A stretch of DNA of 64,000 bases from Streptomyces uncialis (GTDB lineage Bacteria; Actinomycetota; Actinomycetes; Streptomycetales; Streptomycetaceae): positions 124,001-188,000 of the forward strand of contig NZ_LFBV01000004.1 of NCBI RefSeq assembly GCF_001905345.1, in the 5' to 3' direction. The notes below the pieces were generated by a model. It made no database searches. It was given only the letters and a program-made list of their open reading frames with translations, and was not told the origin of the DNA. Each line of letters starts with the position of its first letter. Positions within the stretch are counted from its first letter, which is position 1. This document shows positions 36,095 to 44,668 of the stretch, piece by piece. Made by a program: the position numbers and the translations under genes.

Positions 36095-36426
36095 CGGCGG
36101 ATGTACGGCATGAGCTGATGGTGGGCTCCCGCAGGCCGTGTTGGTCGAACATCGCCATCAGCCTTGGTCTGCGTCGCTGAAATCCGTTCGCAAGGTGGCC
36201 GTGCGGGTGGTGAACGCGTTCTCCACCGTCGCCGAGCAGGGCGTGCAGCAGCCCCGGAATGCCCTTGCGCACGGGGCCGAGGTCGTCAGCGGTGGTGGCC
36301 ACCCGCGGTTCCGGTCGGCGGCGCGGAACGTGTACGGGTGGGCTTGTCGCGTGGCGGGCGAGGTGTGCGAAGCCGCCGTTCTCCCGTCCTGACCATGCCT
36401 CTCCTGCCGCACGTCTCCACCGCGGA
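36095..36426. other. Gene-free right flank of the defence island
   Basis: 332 bp between the convergent mcrC and cydC. Open frames on both strands (plus 36138-36392, minus 36066-36302) look partly code-like but have no ribosome site or recognised homology. They may be a decayed gene remnant. No attachment-site repeat seen. Confidence 0.45.
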
Positions 36427-38232
36427 CTACGGTCCGCCCGTTCGGACCGTCTGCCGTCCCCCGGCCGTGACCACCGCGCCCCCCTCCAGCGTCACGACCC
36501 GGTCCGCCCCCGTGAGGCCCGCGCGGGCGTGGGTGATCAGGAGGGTGGTGCGGCCGTGGGTGGCGGTGAGGATGTCGGTGAGGACCGCGGTGGCCGTGGC
36601 CGGGTCCAGGCCCTCCGTGGGTTCGTCGAGGACGAGGACGGGTGGGTCGGCCAGCAGGGCCCGGGCCAGCAGGAGGCGTTGGCGCTGGCCGCCCGACATC
36701 GCCGCGCCGTTCTCGCCGAGGACCGTGTCCCAGCGGTCGGGCAGCGACTCGATCCAGTCCAGGAGCCGGGCCCGGTCCGCCGCCGCGCGCAGATCGCTGT
36801 CCGTGGCGTCGGGTCGGGCCAGGAGCAGGTTGGCGCGGATCGTGGTGTGGAAGACATGTGCGTCCTGGGTCACGCCGGTGATCGCGCGGCGGACATCGGT
36901 GCCCGCGCAGTCGCGCAGTTCGTGTCCGCCGACGCGGATGCTCCCCGACTCGTACGGGACGAACCGCATGAGCGCCGCGATCAGCGTGGACTTCCCGGAG
37001 CCGCTCGCGCCGCGCAGCACCACCCGGCGGCCGGGCGGCAGCCGCAGGTCCAGCCCGTCGAGTACCGGGGGACCGCCCGGGTGGTGGCGCACCCGCAGGC
37101 CGGTGATCTCCACGCCGAGCGGCCCGTCCGTGGGGAGCGGGACCGGGTCGGTCGGCTCGGTGACCGGGGGCGGGGTGTCGAGCAGGCCGGCCAGCCGGTG
37201 CGCCGACGCGCGTACCTCGGCGAGCCGGCGGGCGGCGGCCGGCAGCGGCGTGAGCGCGTCGAAGGAGAGCAGCGCGAGGACCGCGAGCACGGTGAGATGC
37301 GGCGCGGGCACCGCGCCTGCCGCGTGGGCGCGCAGCGCGAGCCAGGTGACGCCGACCGTCGCGGCGCCCTGGAACAGCAGGACCACGGCCGAGGCGAGCG
37401 AAGCGGTCAGCGCTCCCCGGCGTTCCAGCGCGGCGATCCGGGCCGAGGCCCGACGGGCCCGCTCCTCGGCCCGGCCCCCCGCCCCGTACGCGGCGAGATC
37501 GGCCGCCCCCCGGGTCAGGTCGAGGGTGAGCGAGGCGAGTTCGGCGCGGGCAGCCTTCTCCGTCCGGCCCGTGCGACGGGACAGGGCGAGCACCAGGGCG
37601 GGCACGACGAGTCCCGCCACGGCCAGGGAGAGGCCGAGCAGGACACCCGCCTGCGGCAGCAGCACCGCGGCCGTCGCGGTGGCGGTGACCGCGACCGCGA
37701 CCGCGGCCGACGCCGGGATCAGCACCCGCAACAGCAGATCCTGCGCGGCGTCGACATCGTCCACGAGCCGCGTCAGCAGATCGCCGCTACGAAAGGCCGG
37801 GGTGCCCGCCGGGGCCAGCGGCACCAGCGACTCGTACACCCGCGTACGGAATCCCGCCACGGCCCGCAGCGCGGCGTCGTGGCCCAGCAGCCGGTCGGTG
37901 TAGCGCAGCGCTCCGCGCCCCAGGGCCAGGGCCCGTACCGCGACGATCGCGACACTCACCGAGGCCAGCGGCGGCTGTTCGGCGGCGCGGGTGATCAGCC
38001 AGGCCGCGGTCGCCATCAGCGCGGCACCGGCGAGTTCGCTGCCCGCCGAGGCGAGCGCGGCGGGCAGCAGTCTGCGCCAGTACGGGAGCAGGTGGCGCAG
38101 CAGCCGGGAGGTGGGGCGGGGTCCGCGCGTACGGACGGGGTCCGCGATCCTGGGGTGGGGGGTCATGCGGTCGCTCTTCCGGGTCCTGTGGGCATCATCC
38201 CTACGGGCCACGAGGGCACCCTTTCGGGTCAT
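36427..38232 (-). CDS. cydC: Thiol reductant ABC exporter subunit CydC
   Basis: Half-transporter of the CydDC heterodimer, which exports cysteine/glutathione and is needed to assemble cytochrome bd. 601 residues: six membrane helices (about 45-310), then an ATPase with Walker A GASGSGKST, signature MSGGQRQRLLLARAL, Walker B VLVLDEPTEGLD and H-loop ITHAR. ATG at 38232 overlaps the cydD stop (ATGA). The last gene of the operon. Separate cydD and cydC genes contrast with the fused cydCD I recall in S. coelicolor. Confidence 0.9.
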   Translation of the reverse strand: MTRKGALVARRDDAHRTRKSDRMTPHPRIADPVRTRGPRPTSRLLRHLLPYWRRLLPAALASAGSELAGAALMATAAWLITRAAEQPPLASVSVAIVAVRALALGRGALRYTDRLLGHDAALRAVAGFRTRVYESLVPLAPAGTPAFRSGDLLTRLVDDVDAAQDLLLRVLIPASAAVAVAVTATATAAVLLPQAGVLLGLSLAVAGLVVPALVLALSRRTGRTEKAARAELASLTLDLTRGAADLAAYGAGGRAEERARRASARIAALERRGALTASLASAVVLLFQGAATVGVTWLALRAHAAGAVPAPHLTVLAVLALLSFDALTPLPAAARRLAEVRASAHRLAGLLDTPPPVTEPTDPVPLPTDGPLGVEITGLRVRHHPGGPPVLDGLDLRLPPGRRVVLRGASGSGKSTLIAALMRFVPYESGSIRVGGHELRDCAGTDVRRAITGVTQDAHVFHTTIRANLLLARPDATDSDLRAAADRARLLDWIESLPDRWDTVLGENGAAMSGGQRQRLLLARALLADPPVLVLDEPTEGLDPATATAVLTDILTATHGRTTLLITHARAGLTGADRVVTLEGGAVVTAGGRQTVRTGGP

Positions 38233-40358
38233 GGGGCCACCTTTCCCTTCCCGGGTGCGGGTGCGGGTGCGGGTGCGGGTGCGAGTCCGAGTTCGGGTTC
38301 GGGTACGGGTTCGGGTACGAACGCGGGTACGAGTTCCGGTTCAGGTCGGGGGAGGACGAGGCCGCCTGCCCGTACCGTGATGATCCGGTCGGCGTGGGGC
38401 AGCAGGCTGGTGCGGTGGGCGACCACGATCGAGGTCCGGCCGCGCATCAGGTCGACCGTGGCGCGGGTGACGGCGGCCTCGCTCTCCGGGTCGAGATGGG
38501 CGGTCGGTTCGTCGAGGAGCAGTACGGGGGCGTCCATGAGGAACGCGCGTGCCAGCGCGATCCGTTGACGCTGACCCGCCGAGAGCCCGGTGCCGTGTTC
38601 ACCGAGCGGGGTGTCGTACGCCTGCGGCAGCGCCTCGACGAAGAGGTCCGCCGACGCGGCACGGGCCGCCCGCCGCACCTCGGCGTCGCTCGCGTCGGGC
38701 CGGCCCAGCCGGATGTTGTCCGCGACGGACGCCGCGAACAGGTGCGGGCGCTGGGGCACCCACGCCACTTGGGCGCGCCACGCGTCGAGGTCGGGCCTGA
38801 CCTGGTCGCGCGGGCAACGGTTGGGCGGGCAGCGGTGGGGCGGGCAGGCGTCGGGCCTGGCGAGGTCGGGCGGGCAGGGGTCGGGCTGGCAAGCGTCGGG
38901 CGAGCAGTGGTCGGACGGGCAGGGGTCGGGCGGGACGGCGTCGGGCGTGACCAGGTCCGTGCCGCCGAGCGTGACCCGGCCCGACGCGGGTGCCACGAAG
39001 CCGAGCAGCAGCGCCAGGAGCGTGGACTTGCCCGCGCCGCTCGGTCCCACCAGGGCGATGTGTTCGCCGGGGCGCACGGAGAGGGAGACGTTCCGCAGGG
39101 CGGGCGCGGCCCGGTCCGGGTAGCGGACCGTGACCCCGTCCAGGCACAGAGGCGCCGTACGGGCGTCGGGCATACCGCTGACCGGGTCACCGCGGGTGTC
39201 GCTGACCGGACCATGGCGGGTGCTGGCGACCCGGTCTTGGCGGGCACCGTTGACCGAGCCATGGCGGGCACCGCTGACCAGGTCCCGGCGGACGCTGCCG
39301 ACCGGGCCACGGCGCGTGGTGTCGCGTACCGGACTGCGACGGGTGCCGCTTGCCTGGCCACGGCGGGTGCCGTCTGCCCGGCCACCGCGGGCGTCACGTC
39401 CCGGCGTCGGGGCCTCGTCGTCGAGGATCGCGAAGACCCGTTCGGCCACCGCGATGCCCTCCGCGCTGTTGTGGAAGGCCGCGCCCATCGCGCGCAGCGG
39501 AAGATACGCCTCGGGGGCGAGGAACAGCACGACCAGTGCCGTACGCAGGTCGGTCCCGCCGCCGAGCAGCCGCAGTCCGACCGGGACGGCCACCAGCGCC
39601 ACGGAGAAGGTGGCGACCGTCTCCAGGACGAATGAGGACAGGAACGCCACCCGAAGTGTCCGCATGGTGGCCCGCCGGTGGGCGTCGGCCATCTCGCCCA
39701 CCACCCGGGTCTGGTGCCGCTCACGGCCGAACGCGCGCAGCGTGGGCAGTCCGGCCACCACGTCCAGGAAATGGCCGCCCAGCCGTGCCAGCAGGCGCCA
39801 TTGATGCGCGGTGCGGCGAGCCGTGTGCATCCCGACCAGCGCACCGAACACGGGGATCAGTGGCAGCGTCACGACGACGATCAGCGCCGAGGTCCAGTCG
39901 GTCCACCACAGCCAGCCGACGACCGTGAGGGGTACGACCGCGGTGGCCGCCATGGTCGGCAGGTACCCCACGACGTACGGGTCCAGGGCGTCGAGACCGC
40001 GGGTGAGCAGGGTCGCGGTCTCGCCGTGGCGGCGGGCCGCCATGTGTACGGGGCCGGTCTGCCGCAGCCGGGCGGTGATCCGGTCGCGCAGGCCGCGCTT
40101 GAGATCGGCCGCCGCGCGCTCCGCGAGCACCCCACGGGTCCAGCTCAGCAGGGCGCGCGACGTCATGACGGCACCCAGCGCGGCCAGGGTCGCCGTCCGG
40201 AACCCGTGCCCCGCGAAGCCGTCCGCGAGGACCGTCGCCAGCAGGCTCACCTGGACGACGACGAGCCCCGCGCCCAGCAGCGCCAGCACCGCCGAACACG
40301 TCATATGGCGGCGCAGCGCGGGCAGTTCCCGCAGCATGCGGCGTTCGACCGGCTTCAT
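38229..40358 (-). CDS. cydD: Thiol reductant ABC exporter subunit CydD with three in-frame repeat insertions
   Basis: Partner half-transporter, 709 residues, about 120 longer than usual. A membrane domain (about 15-310) is followed by an ATPase: Walker A GPSGAGKST near 433, signature LSAGQRQRIALARAF, Walker B VLLLDEPTAHLD. The extra length is repetitive. There is an octapeptide array between the domains (about 322-394), a Cys-rich pentapeptide array between Walker A and the WVPQ Q-loop (about 468-523), and a Pro/Ala/Glu tail (from about 673). All core motifs remain in frame, so the protein is probably functional. Confidence 0.9.
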   Translation of the reverse strand: MKPVERRMLRELPALRRHMTCSAVLALLGAGLVVVQVSLLATVLADGFAGHGFRTATLAALGAVMTSRALLSWTRGVLAERAAADLKRGLRDRITARLRQTGPVHMAARRHGETATLLTRGLDALDPYVVGYLPTMAATAVVPLTVVGWLWWTDWTSALIVVVTLPLIPVFGALVGMHTARRTAHQWRLLARLGGHFLDVVAGLPTLRAFGRERHQTRVVGEMADAHRRATMRTLRVAFLSSFVLETVATFSVALVAVPVGLRLLGGGTDLRTALVVLFLAPEAYLPLRAMGAAFHNSAEGIAVAERVFAILDDEAPTPGRDARGGRADGTRRGQASGTRRSPVRDTTRRGPVGSVRRDLVSGARHGSVNGARQDRVASTRHGPVSDTRGDPVSGMPDARTAPLCLDGVTVRYPDRAAPALRNVSLSVRPGEHIALVGPSGAGKSTLLALLLGFVAPASGRVTLGGTDLVTPDAVPPDPCPSDHCSPDACQPDPCPPDLARPDACPPHRCPPNRCPRDQVRPDLDAWRAQVAWVPQRPHLFAASVADNIRLGRPDASDAEVRRAARAASADLFVEALPQAYDTPLGEHGTGLSAGQRQRIALARAFLMDAPVLLLDEPTAHLDPESEAAVTRATVDLMRGRTSIVVAHRTSLLPHADRIITVRAGGLVLPRPEPELVPAFVPEPVPEPELGLAPAPAPAPAPGKGKVAP
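38253..38341. repeat. Hexanucleotide repeat coding the CydD tail
   Basis: Five perfect GGGTGC units (38253-38282) followed by degenerate GGGTTC/GGGTAC units to 38341. On the coding strand it gives the low-complexity (PA)n / PEPVPEPE tail of CydD, a few codons before the cydC start. Confidence 0.85.
38791..38955. repeat. 15-bp minisatellite in cydD, 11 units
   Basis: Eleven 15-bp units of consensus TCGGGCGGGCAGGGG, each keeping frame. On the coding strand they give xPDxC pentapeptides (DPC, DHC, DAC, HRC, NRC) with seven Cys. Inserted in the ATPase before the Q-loop. Confidence 0.9.
39177..39395. repeat. 24-bp minisatellite in cydD, 9 units
   Basis: Nine units, eight of 24 bp and one of 27 bp, all in frame. 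They encode octapeptides of the type STRHGPVS / GTRRGQAS in the linker between the CydD membrane and ATPase domains. Confidence 0.88.
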
Positions 40359-40430
40359 CCTGGGACCTCTCGTGACATCCGCGGATCGGGGGAAGTGGTG
40401 GTGAACGTGGCCGGTGGCGGTGGCGGTGGC

Positions 40431-41483
40431 TCAGAAGTAGCGGGGGTGACGGCGGCCCGTCCGGCCCCGGAAGAGCCACCAGCTCCACAGCTGGTACGCG
40501 AAGATCACCGGGATCACCACGACCCCGAACGCGGTCAGGATGGTCAGCGTGGCGCCGTCCGAAGCGGCCTGCTGGACCGTCAGTCCGCCGCCGGCCGTGT
40601 CGACCAGGACGTACGGATACTGACCGGCCCCCAAGAGCGGTACGGGCAGCAGGGTCGCGGAGCACGTGGCCGCGAACGCCCGGACCCGGTGTCCGCGAAC
40701 GAGGCACCACCAGGCGACGACGAGGGCCGTCGCGAACAGGGCGGCGAGGACCGCCGAAGCCGCCCGGTTCGTCATCGACGCGCCCGCGCCGAAGAGGGTC
40801 AGCAGCAACGCGAGGGAACCCGCGGCGCCCACCGCACGCAGCAAGGCGGCTCCCATCTTCCCTGCCCTGGAAGCGAGTTCCGGTTCCGAGCGCAACGCGA
40901 CGAAGGCCGCCCCGTGTGCCGCGAACAGCAGCGCGGTGGTCACCCCGCAGGCCAGCACGAACGGCGTGAGCACGTCGTCGGTTCCGATCCGGACGTATCC
41001 GTCCGCCCGCCGTGGCACGCCATGGAGCAGCAGACCGAGGACGAGTCCCCAGCACAGGGCGGGCAGCGCGCCGCCGAACACGATCAGCGCGTCCCAGCGG
41101 CGGCGGCCCCGGGCGGTACGGGCGCGACCACGCAGCTGGACGGCGGCGTTGCCCAGGACCAGACCGACCAGGATCGCCACGATCAGCGGGTACAGCCCGG
41201 ACAGCAGGGTGCCCTCCAGGTACGGGAAGGCGCCGAACAGGACACCGGTGAAGGCGACCAGCCAGACCTCGTTGCCCAGGAAGAACGGTGCGATGGCGTC
41301 GAGGGCGGCGTTCCGGTCACCGAGGCCGTTCCTCCCTTGGACTCCGGCGTCCTGGCCGTCCCGTGCGTCCCGGGAGCCGAGGAAGGGGTGCAGCATCTGC
41401 ACGCCCTGGTCGTAGCCGCCGAGCACGAAGTACCCGGCGAGCAGCAGCCCGAGGAGGAGCAGCCAGAGGGTCTCCAAGCTCAT
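40431..41483 (-). CDS. cydB: Cytochrome bd ubiquinol oxidase subunit II
   Basis: Membrane subunit of the high-affinity terminal oxidase, 350 residues with eight or nine hydrophobic segments. Family marks are YFVLGGYDQGV at the N-terminus, DAIAPFFLGNEVWLVAFTGVLFGAFP and a C-terminal AYQLWSWWLF. ATG 41483 follows GGAAAG; a TTG three codons upstream is in frame. A polar stretch near residues 38-55 is longer than typical. It lies between cydA and cydD. Confidence 0.93.
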   Translation of the reverse strand: MSLETLWLLLLGLLLAGYFVLGGYDQGVQMLHPFLGSRDARDGQDAGVQGRNGLGDRNAALDAIAPFFLGNEVWLVAFTGVLFGAFPYLEGTLLSGLYPLIVAILVGLVLGNAAVQLRGRARTARGRRRWDALIVFGGALPALCWGLVLGLLLHGVPRRADGYVRIGTDDVLTPFVLACGVTTALLFAAHGAAFVALRSEPELASRAGKMGAALLRAVGAAGSLALLLTLFGAGASMTNRAASAVLAALFATALVVAWWCLVRGHRVRAFAATCSATLLPVPLLGAGQYPYVLVDTAGGGLTVQQAASDGATLTILTAFGVVVIPVIFAYQLWSWWLFRGRTGRRHPRYF

Positions 41484-41605
41484 CTCGCTCAACTTTCCAT
41501 GAGAGGGGGGATCGTCCCGGCAGGTGGGTGGAGGGCAGTCAGGTGGTCGATCCGGTTCGGGCCGGATTCGGGCCGGGGCGGGCGCGGCCGTGCCGGACGG
41601 GTGGC

Positions 41606-42958
41606 TCAGAAGGCCGGGACCGGCTGCTCATGACCCGCGCCGTCCGCGGGTCCTCCGGGACCCGCGCCTCCACCACGTCCCCCGGTCCCGGGTCCCGCGC
41701 GCGGCCCGGGTACGTCGTCGGGGAGCGGTTCGGTGGTGCCCAACTGGGTGGCGTCCGGTCCGCGGCGGGCGTAGCGGGTGATCAGGGTCCAGTTCGTCAC
41801 CGCCAGTGCGACGAAGACGGCGATGAACAGGACGCAGGACGCGATCAGGGAAGCCCTGCTCACGGGGGAGAGCGCGTCCTCGACGGTCAGTTCGCCGTAG
41901 ATGATCCAGGGCTGACGGCCCATCTCCCGCAGGGCCCAGCCGCCCAGCGAGGCGAGGAACGGGAACGGGATCATCGCGATCATCAGCAGGGCGAAGCGGC
42001 GCCCGCGCCACAGGCGGCCCTTCCACAGCAGGCCGACGGCGACGAGGGTGACCGTGGAGATGCTGTAGCCGATGAGTGTCATGCTCTCCATCGAGAACCG
42101 CAGCCAGTCGTGCGCGAACACGTAGTCGCCGGGACCGTGCTCCTTGACGAGCGCGGCTTCCACCCGGGCGACATCGCCGTTCTCCAGGGCGGCCATCTTC
42201 ATCGGCTGGTTCCGGCGGATCAGCGGGACCTGCATCTCGCCGACCGTGGCGACGAACCAGGCGGCGGGCGTGCCCACCAGAAGCCCCAGCCGCATGGAGC
42301 CCCGGAACAGTTCGGTGTCCTTGGTGCCACGGCGCAGATGGAAGGCGCTGATCCCCATGACCAGGACGGTGCCCGTCGTCAGCGCGGCGAGGGTGATGTG
42401 GGCGAGGGCGATCAGCGCGTTGGGGTTGGTGAGCAGCGCCCAGAAGTCGGTCAGATAGGCGACGCCGCCGCGGACCTCGTGGCCCACGGGGTTCTGCATG
42501 AAGCCGTTGGCGACCATGATCCAGTACCCCGACGCGTACGCGGTCAGGGTGACCAGCCAGATCAGCGTGATGTGCGTACCGCGCCCCAACCGGCCCCAGC
42601 CGAAGATCCACATCCCGAGGAACGTGGACTCGGCGAAGAAGGCGATGAGGGTTTCGAGTGCCAGTGGGGCGCCGAAGACATTGCCCGCGTACTTGCTCAG
42701 TCCGCTCCAGCTGAGCCCGAACTGGAACTCCATGACCAGGCCGGTGACGATGCCGACCGCGTAGTTGATGACGTAGAGCTGGCCCCAGAAGCGCGTCATG
42801 CGCTCCCGGACGGCTCTTCTGGCGGGGTCCCGGGTGAAGACGGCCCGGGTGTGCATGACCGCCACGAGAGGGACGAGCCCCATGGTGAGGATCACGAACA
42901 GCCAGTGGATGCCGGTCGTGGCCGCGAACTGGAGCCGGGCCAGCTCCGCAGCGCTCAT
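41606..42958 (-). CDS. cydA: Cytochrome bd ubiquinol oxidase subunit I
   Basis: Haem-bearing quinol oxidase subunit, 450 residues. Expected features: N-terminal ARLQFAATTGIHWLF (haem ligand His), MEFQFGLSWSGLSKYAGNVFG, FFAESTFLGMW with the conserved Glu, and GWALREMGRQPW near the oxygen site. The Q-loop is short. ATG 42958 follows GAAAGG; the longer frame adds a Pro-rich stretch from a tandem repeat and is unlikely. First gene of cydABDC, divergent from a LysR regulator. Confidence 0.95.
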   Translation of the reverse strand: MSAAELARLQFAATTGIHWLFVILTMGLVPLVAVMHTRAVFTRDPARRAVRERMTRFWGQLYVINYAVGIVTGLVMEFQFGLSWSGLSKYAGNVFGAPLALETLIAFFAESTFLGMWIFGWGRLGRGTHITLIWLVTLTAYASGYWIMVANGFMQNPVGHEVRGGVAYLTDFWALLTNPNALIALAHITLAALTTGTVLVMGISAFHLRRGTKDTELFRGSMRLGLLVGTPAAWFVATVGEMQVPLIRRNQPMKMAALENGDVARVEAALVKEHGPGDYVFAHDWLRFSMESMTLIGYSISTVTLVAVGLLWKGRLWRGRRFALLMIAMIPFPFLASLGGWALREMGRQPWIIYGELTVEDALSPVSRASLIASCVLFIAVFVALAVTNWTLITRYARRGPDATQLGTTEPLPDDVPGPRAGPGTGGRGGGAGPGGPADGAGHEQPVPAF

Positions 42959-42975
42959 GATGCGACCTTTCGGGA

Positions 42976-43002
42976 GTGGTGGAAGTGGTGGAAGTGGTGG
43001 AA
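42976..43002. repeat. 9-bp tandem repeat in the cydA leader, 3 copies
   Basis: GTGGTGGAA repeated exactly three times, 18 bp upstream of the cydA start. Confidence 0.85.
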
Positions 43003-43073
43003 GGGGCGGGGGAGGTGGAGTGGTGCGGGCGGGGTCCCCGCTTCGCGTGTGCAGATGCCGGGCGCCGTTGCCC

Positions 43074-43090
43074 GTCACCTGTGCGGTGAC
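43074..43090. promoter_or_regulatory. Inverted repeat GTCACC-N5-GGTGAC in the cydA/LysR intergenic region
   Basis: Six-bp perfect arms around TGTGC between divergent genes, the usual place for a LysR-type operator. No canonical Rex operator (TGTGAAC-N3-TTCACA pattern) is visible in 42959-43182. Confidence 0.4.
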
Positions 43091-43182
43091 CCCACTGGAG
43101 ACCGTAGGGAGAATCGCTTATGCGTTCCAAGACCGGTTTCGCCATGTGAGGATGACTCCAGAGGCATCAGTGGAGGTGGACC

Positions 43183-44115
43183 GTGGATCTGTTGCAGTTG
43201 CGCTACTTCCAGGCCGTCGCGCGTTACGAGCACATGAGCCGTGCCGCGGAGGAACTGCGCGTCGCCCAGCCCTCGCTCAGCCGCACGATCGCCCGGCTGG
43301 AGGCCGACCTCGGCACCACGCTCTTCGACCGGCGGGGCCGCCGTATCCGGCTGAACGAGTACGGCGCGATGTTCCTGCGCCATGTCGACCGCGCCCTGAG
43401 CGAGCTCGACGACGGCCGCAGGGCCCTGCTCGACGCCCGCGACACGGGGCTCGGCCGGGTCGGCGTGGCCTCGGAGACCCTGCTGACGATCACCCATCTC
43501 CTCGGCAGCTTCCGGGCCGCGTACCCCCGGGCCGATGTACGTCTCCATCAGTCGACGGCGGAGGAGATGGACCGCCAACTGCGCGCCGGGGAAGTCGACT
43601 TCTGCGTCGCGTCACAGCCGCTGACCGGCGCGAACCTCGATTCGGTGGAGCTCGCCCGTGAGGAGGTGCTGCTCGCGGTGCCGCGCGGGCACTGGCTCGA
43701 CGGGCGGGAGAGCGTGACGATCCCCGAGATCGCCCACGAGCCCTTCGTCACCACCCGTCCGGGCCACTGGCAGCGCGCGCTCCTCGACCGGATGTTCGCG
43801 TCCGAGGGGCTGACCCCGCTGCTGTCCTGCGAGGGCGACGAGCCGGGTGCCAGCCAGGACATGATCAGCGCCGGCCTCGGCATCGGTCTGATCCCCGCCA
43901 TCTCCCGCCGGGTCGGCACCGAGTCGCATGTCCCGGTCGCCTGGGTCCACATGGTCGCGCCGGACTGCCACCGGGTGCTCACCCTGGTGTGGAACCGCGA
44001 CACCTACCTCTCCGACGCGGCCCTCAAGTTCCGCGAGTTCACCACCAGCAGGCCCTTCATGACGCACCGCCTCCCGGACCCGCGGCGCGGCCGCGCCCCC
44101 CGCCGCCCCTCCTGA
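43183..44115 (+). CDS. LysR-family transcriptional regulator
   Basis: 310 residues. N-terminal winged helix-turn-helix (LRYFQAVARYEHMSRAAEELRVAQPSLSRTIARLE) and a periplasmic-binding-like effector domain (about 90-300) ending with a basic Pro/Arg tail. GTG 43183 follows GGAGG. Divergence from cydA suggests it controls cydABDC as well as itself; the effector is unknown. Confidence 0.92.
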   Translation: MDLLQLRYFQAVARYEHMSRAAEELRVAQPSLSRTIARLEADLGTTLFDRRGRRIRLNEYGAMFLRHVDRALSELDDGRRALLDARDTGLGRVGVASETLLTITHLLGSFRAAYPRADVRLHQSTAEEMDRQLRAGEVDFCVASQPLTGANLDSVELAREEVLLAVPRGHWLDGRESVTIPEIAHEPFVTTRPGHWQRALLDRMFASEGLTPLLSCEGDEPGASQDMISAGLGIGLIPAISRRVGTESHVPVAWVHMVAPDCHRVLTLVWNRDTYLSDAALKFREFTTSRPFMTHRLPDPRRGRAPRRPS

Positions 44116-44344
44116 CGACCCCTGGCGCGCCCAGCACTCCTCTGCTAACTTCCATCGCGCTGCCGTATCCCTGGCCGAGGACGTCGCGTGTCCGAACGGT
44201 CCGGTGTCCGATACGGGTCGGCAGGGGTGTCGCGTCCCCCACCGGCCATCAGCGACTTTCCGCGTACCTTCCGATTCCCCCTGACCGGCATCCGTGCCCC
44301 CGCGCACCCTCGTGCGCCGCCGGACGCCATCGAGGAGCTTCGCC

Positions 44345-44668
44345 ATGCCCGAAATCACCTATGTAGCCGTCGACGGGACCGCGTGTTCGGTCGAAGTCCC
44401 CCTCGGGACCAGCGTCATGCGCGGCGCCGTCTTCAACGACATCGACGGCATCGTGGCCCAGTGCGGCGGCAACGCGCAGTGCGCCACCTGCCATGTCTAC
44501 GTGGACGAGACCTCCCTGGACGCGCTGGAGCAGGCGCAGCCGGAGGAGGAGCACATGCTCGGCTTCACCGCCGCCGACCGGCTGCCCAACAGCCGGCTGA
44601 GCTGCCAGCTCAAGGTGACCGGCGCCCTGGACGGACTGATCGTCCACCTGCCCGAACGGCAGTACTGA
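44345..44668 (+). CDS. [2Fe-2S] ferredoxin, adrenodoxin type
   Basis: 107-residue electron carrier. Cluster ligands are in CGGNAQCATCHVYV (C-x5-C-x2-C) with the fourth Cys in LSCQLKV, the vertebrate adrenodoxin/putidaredoxin arrangement. ATG 44345 follows GAGGAG. The stop overlaps the reductase ATG, so the two form an electron-transfer pair, typically feeding a P450 or ring oxygenase. Confidence 0.93.
   Translation: MPEITYVAVDGTACSVEVPLGTSVMRGAVFNDIDGIVAQCGGNAQCATCHVYVDETSLDALEQAQPEEEHMLGFTAADRLPNSRLSCQLKVTGALDGLIVHLPERQY

Noticed and set aside
38791..38955. CRISPR-like array
   Set aside because: The units are contiguous 15-bp tandem repeats without spacers and lie in frame inside cydD.
42959..43182. 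Rex operator upstream of cydA
   Set aside because: No TGTGAAC-N3-TTCACA-like sequence could be found on either strand of this gap.
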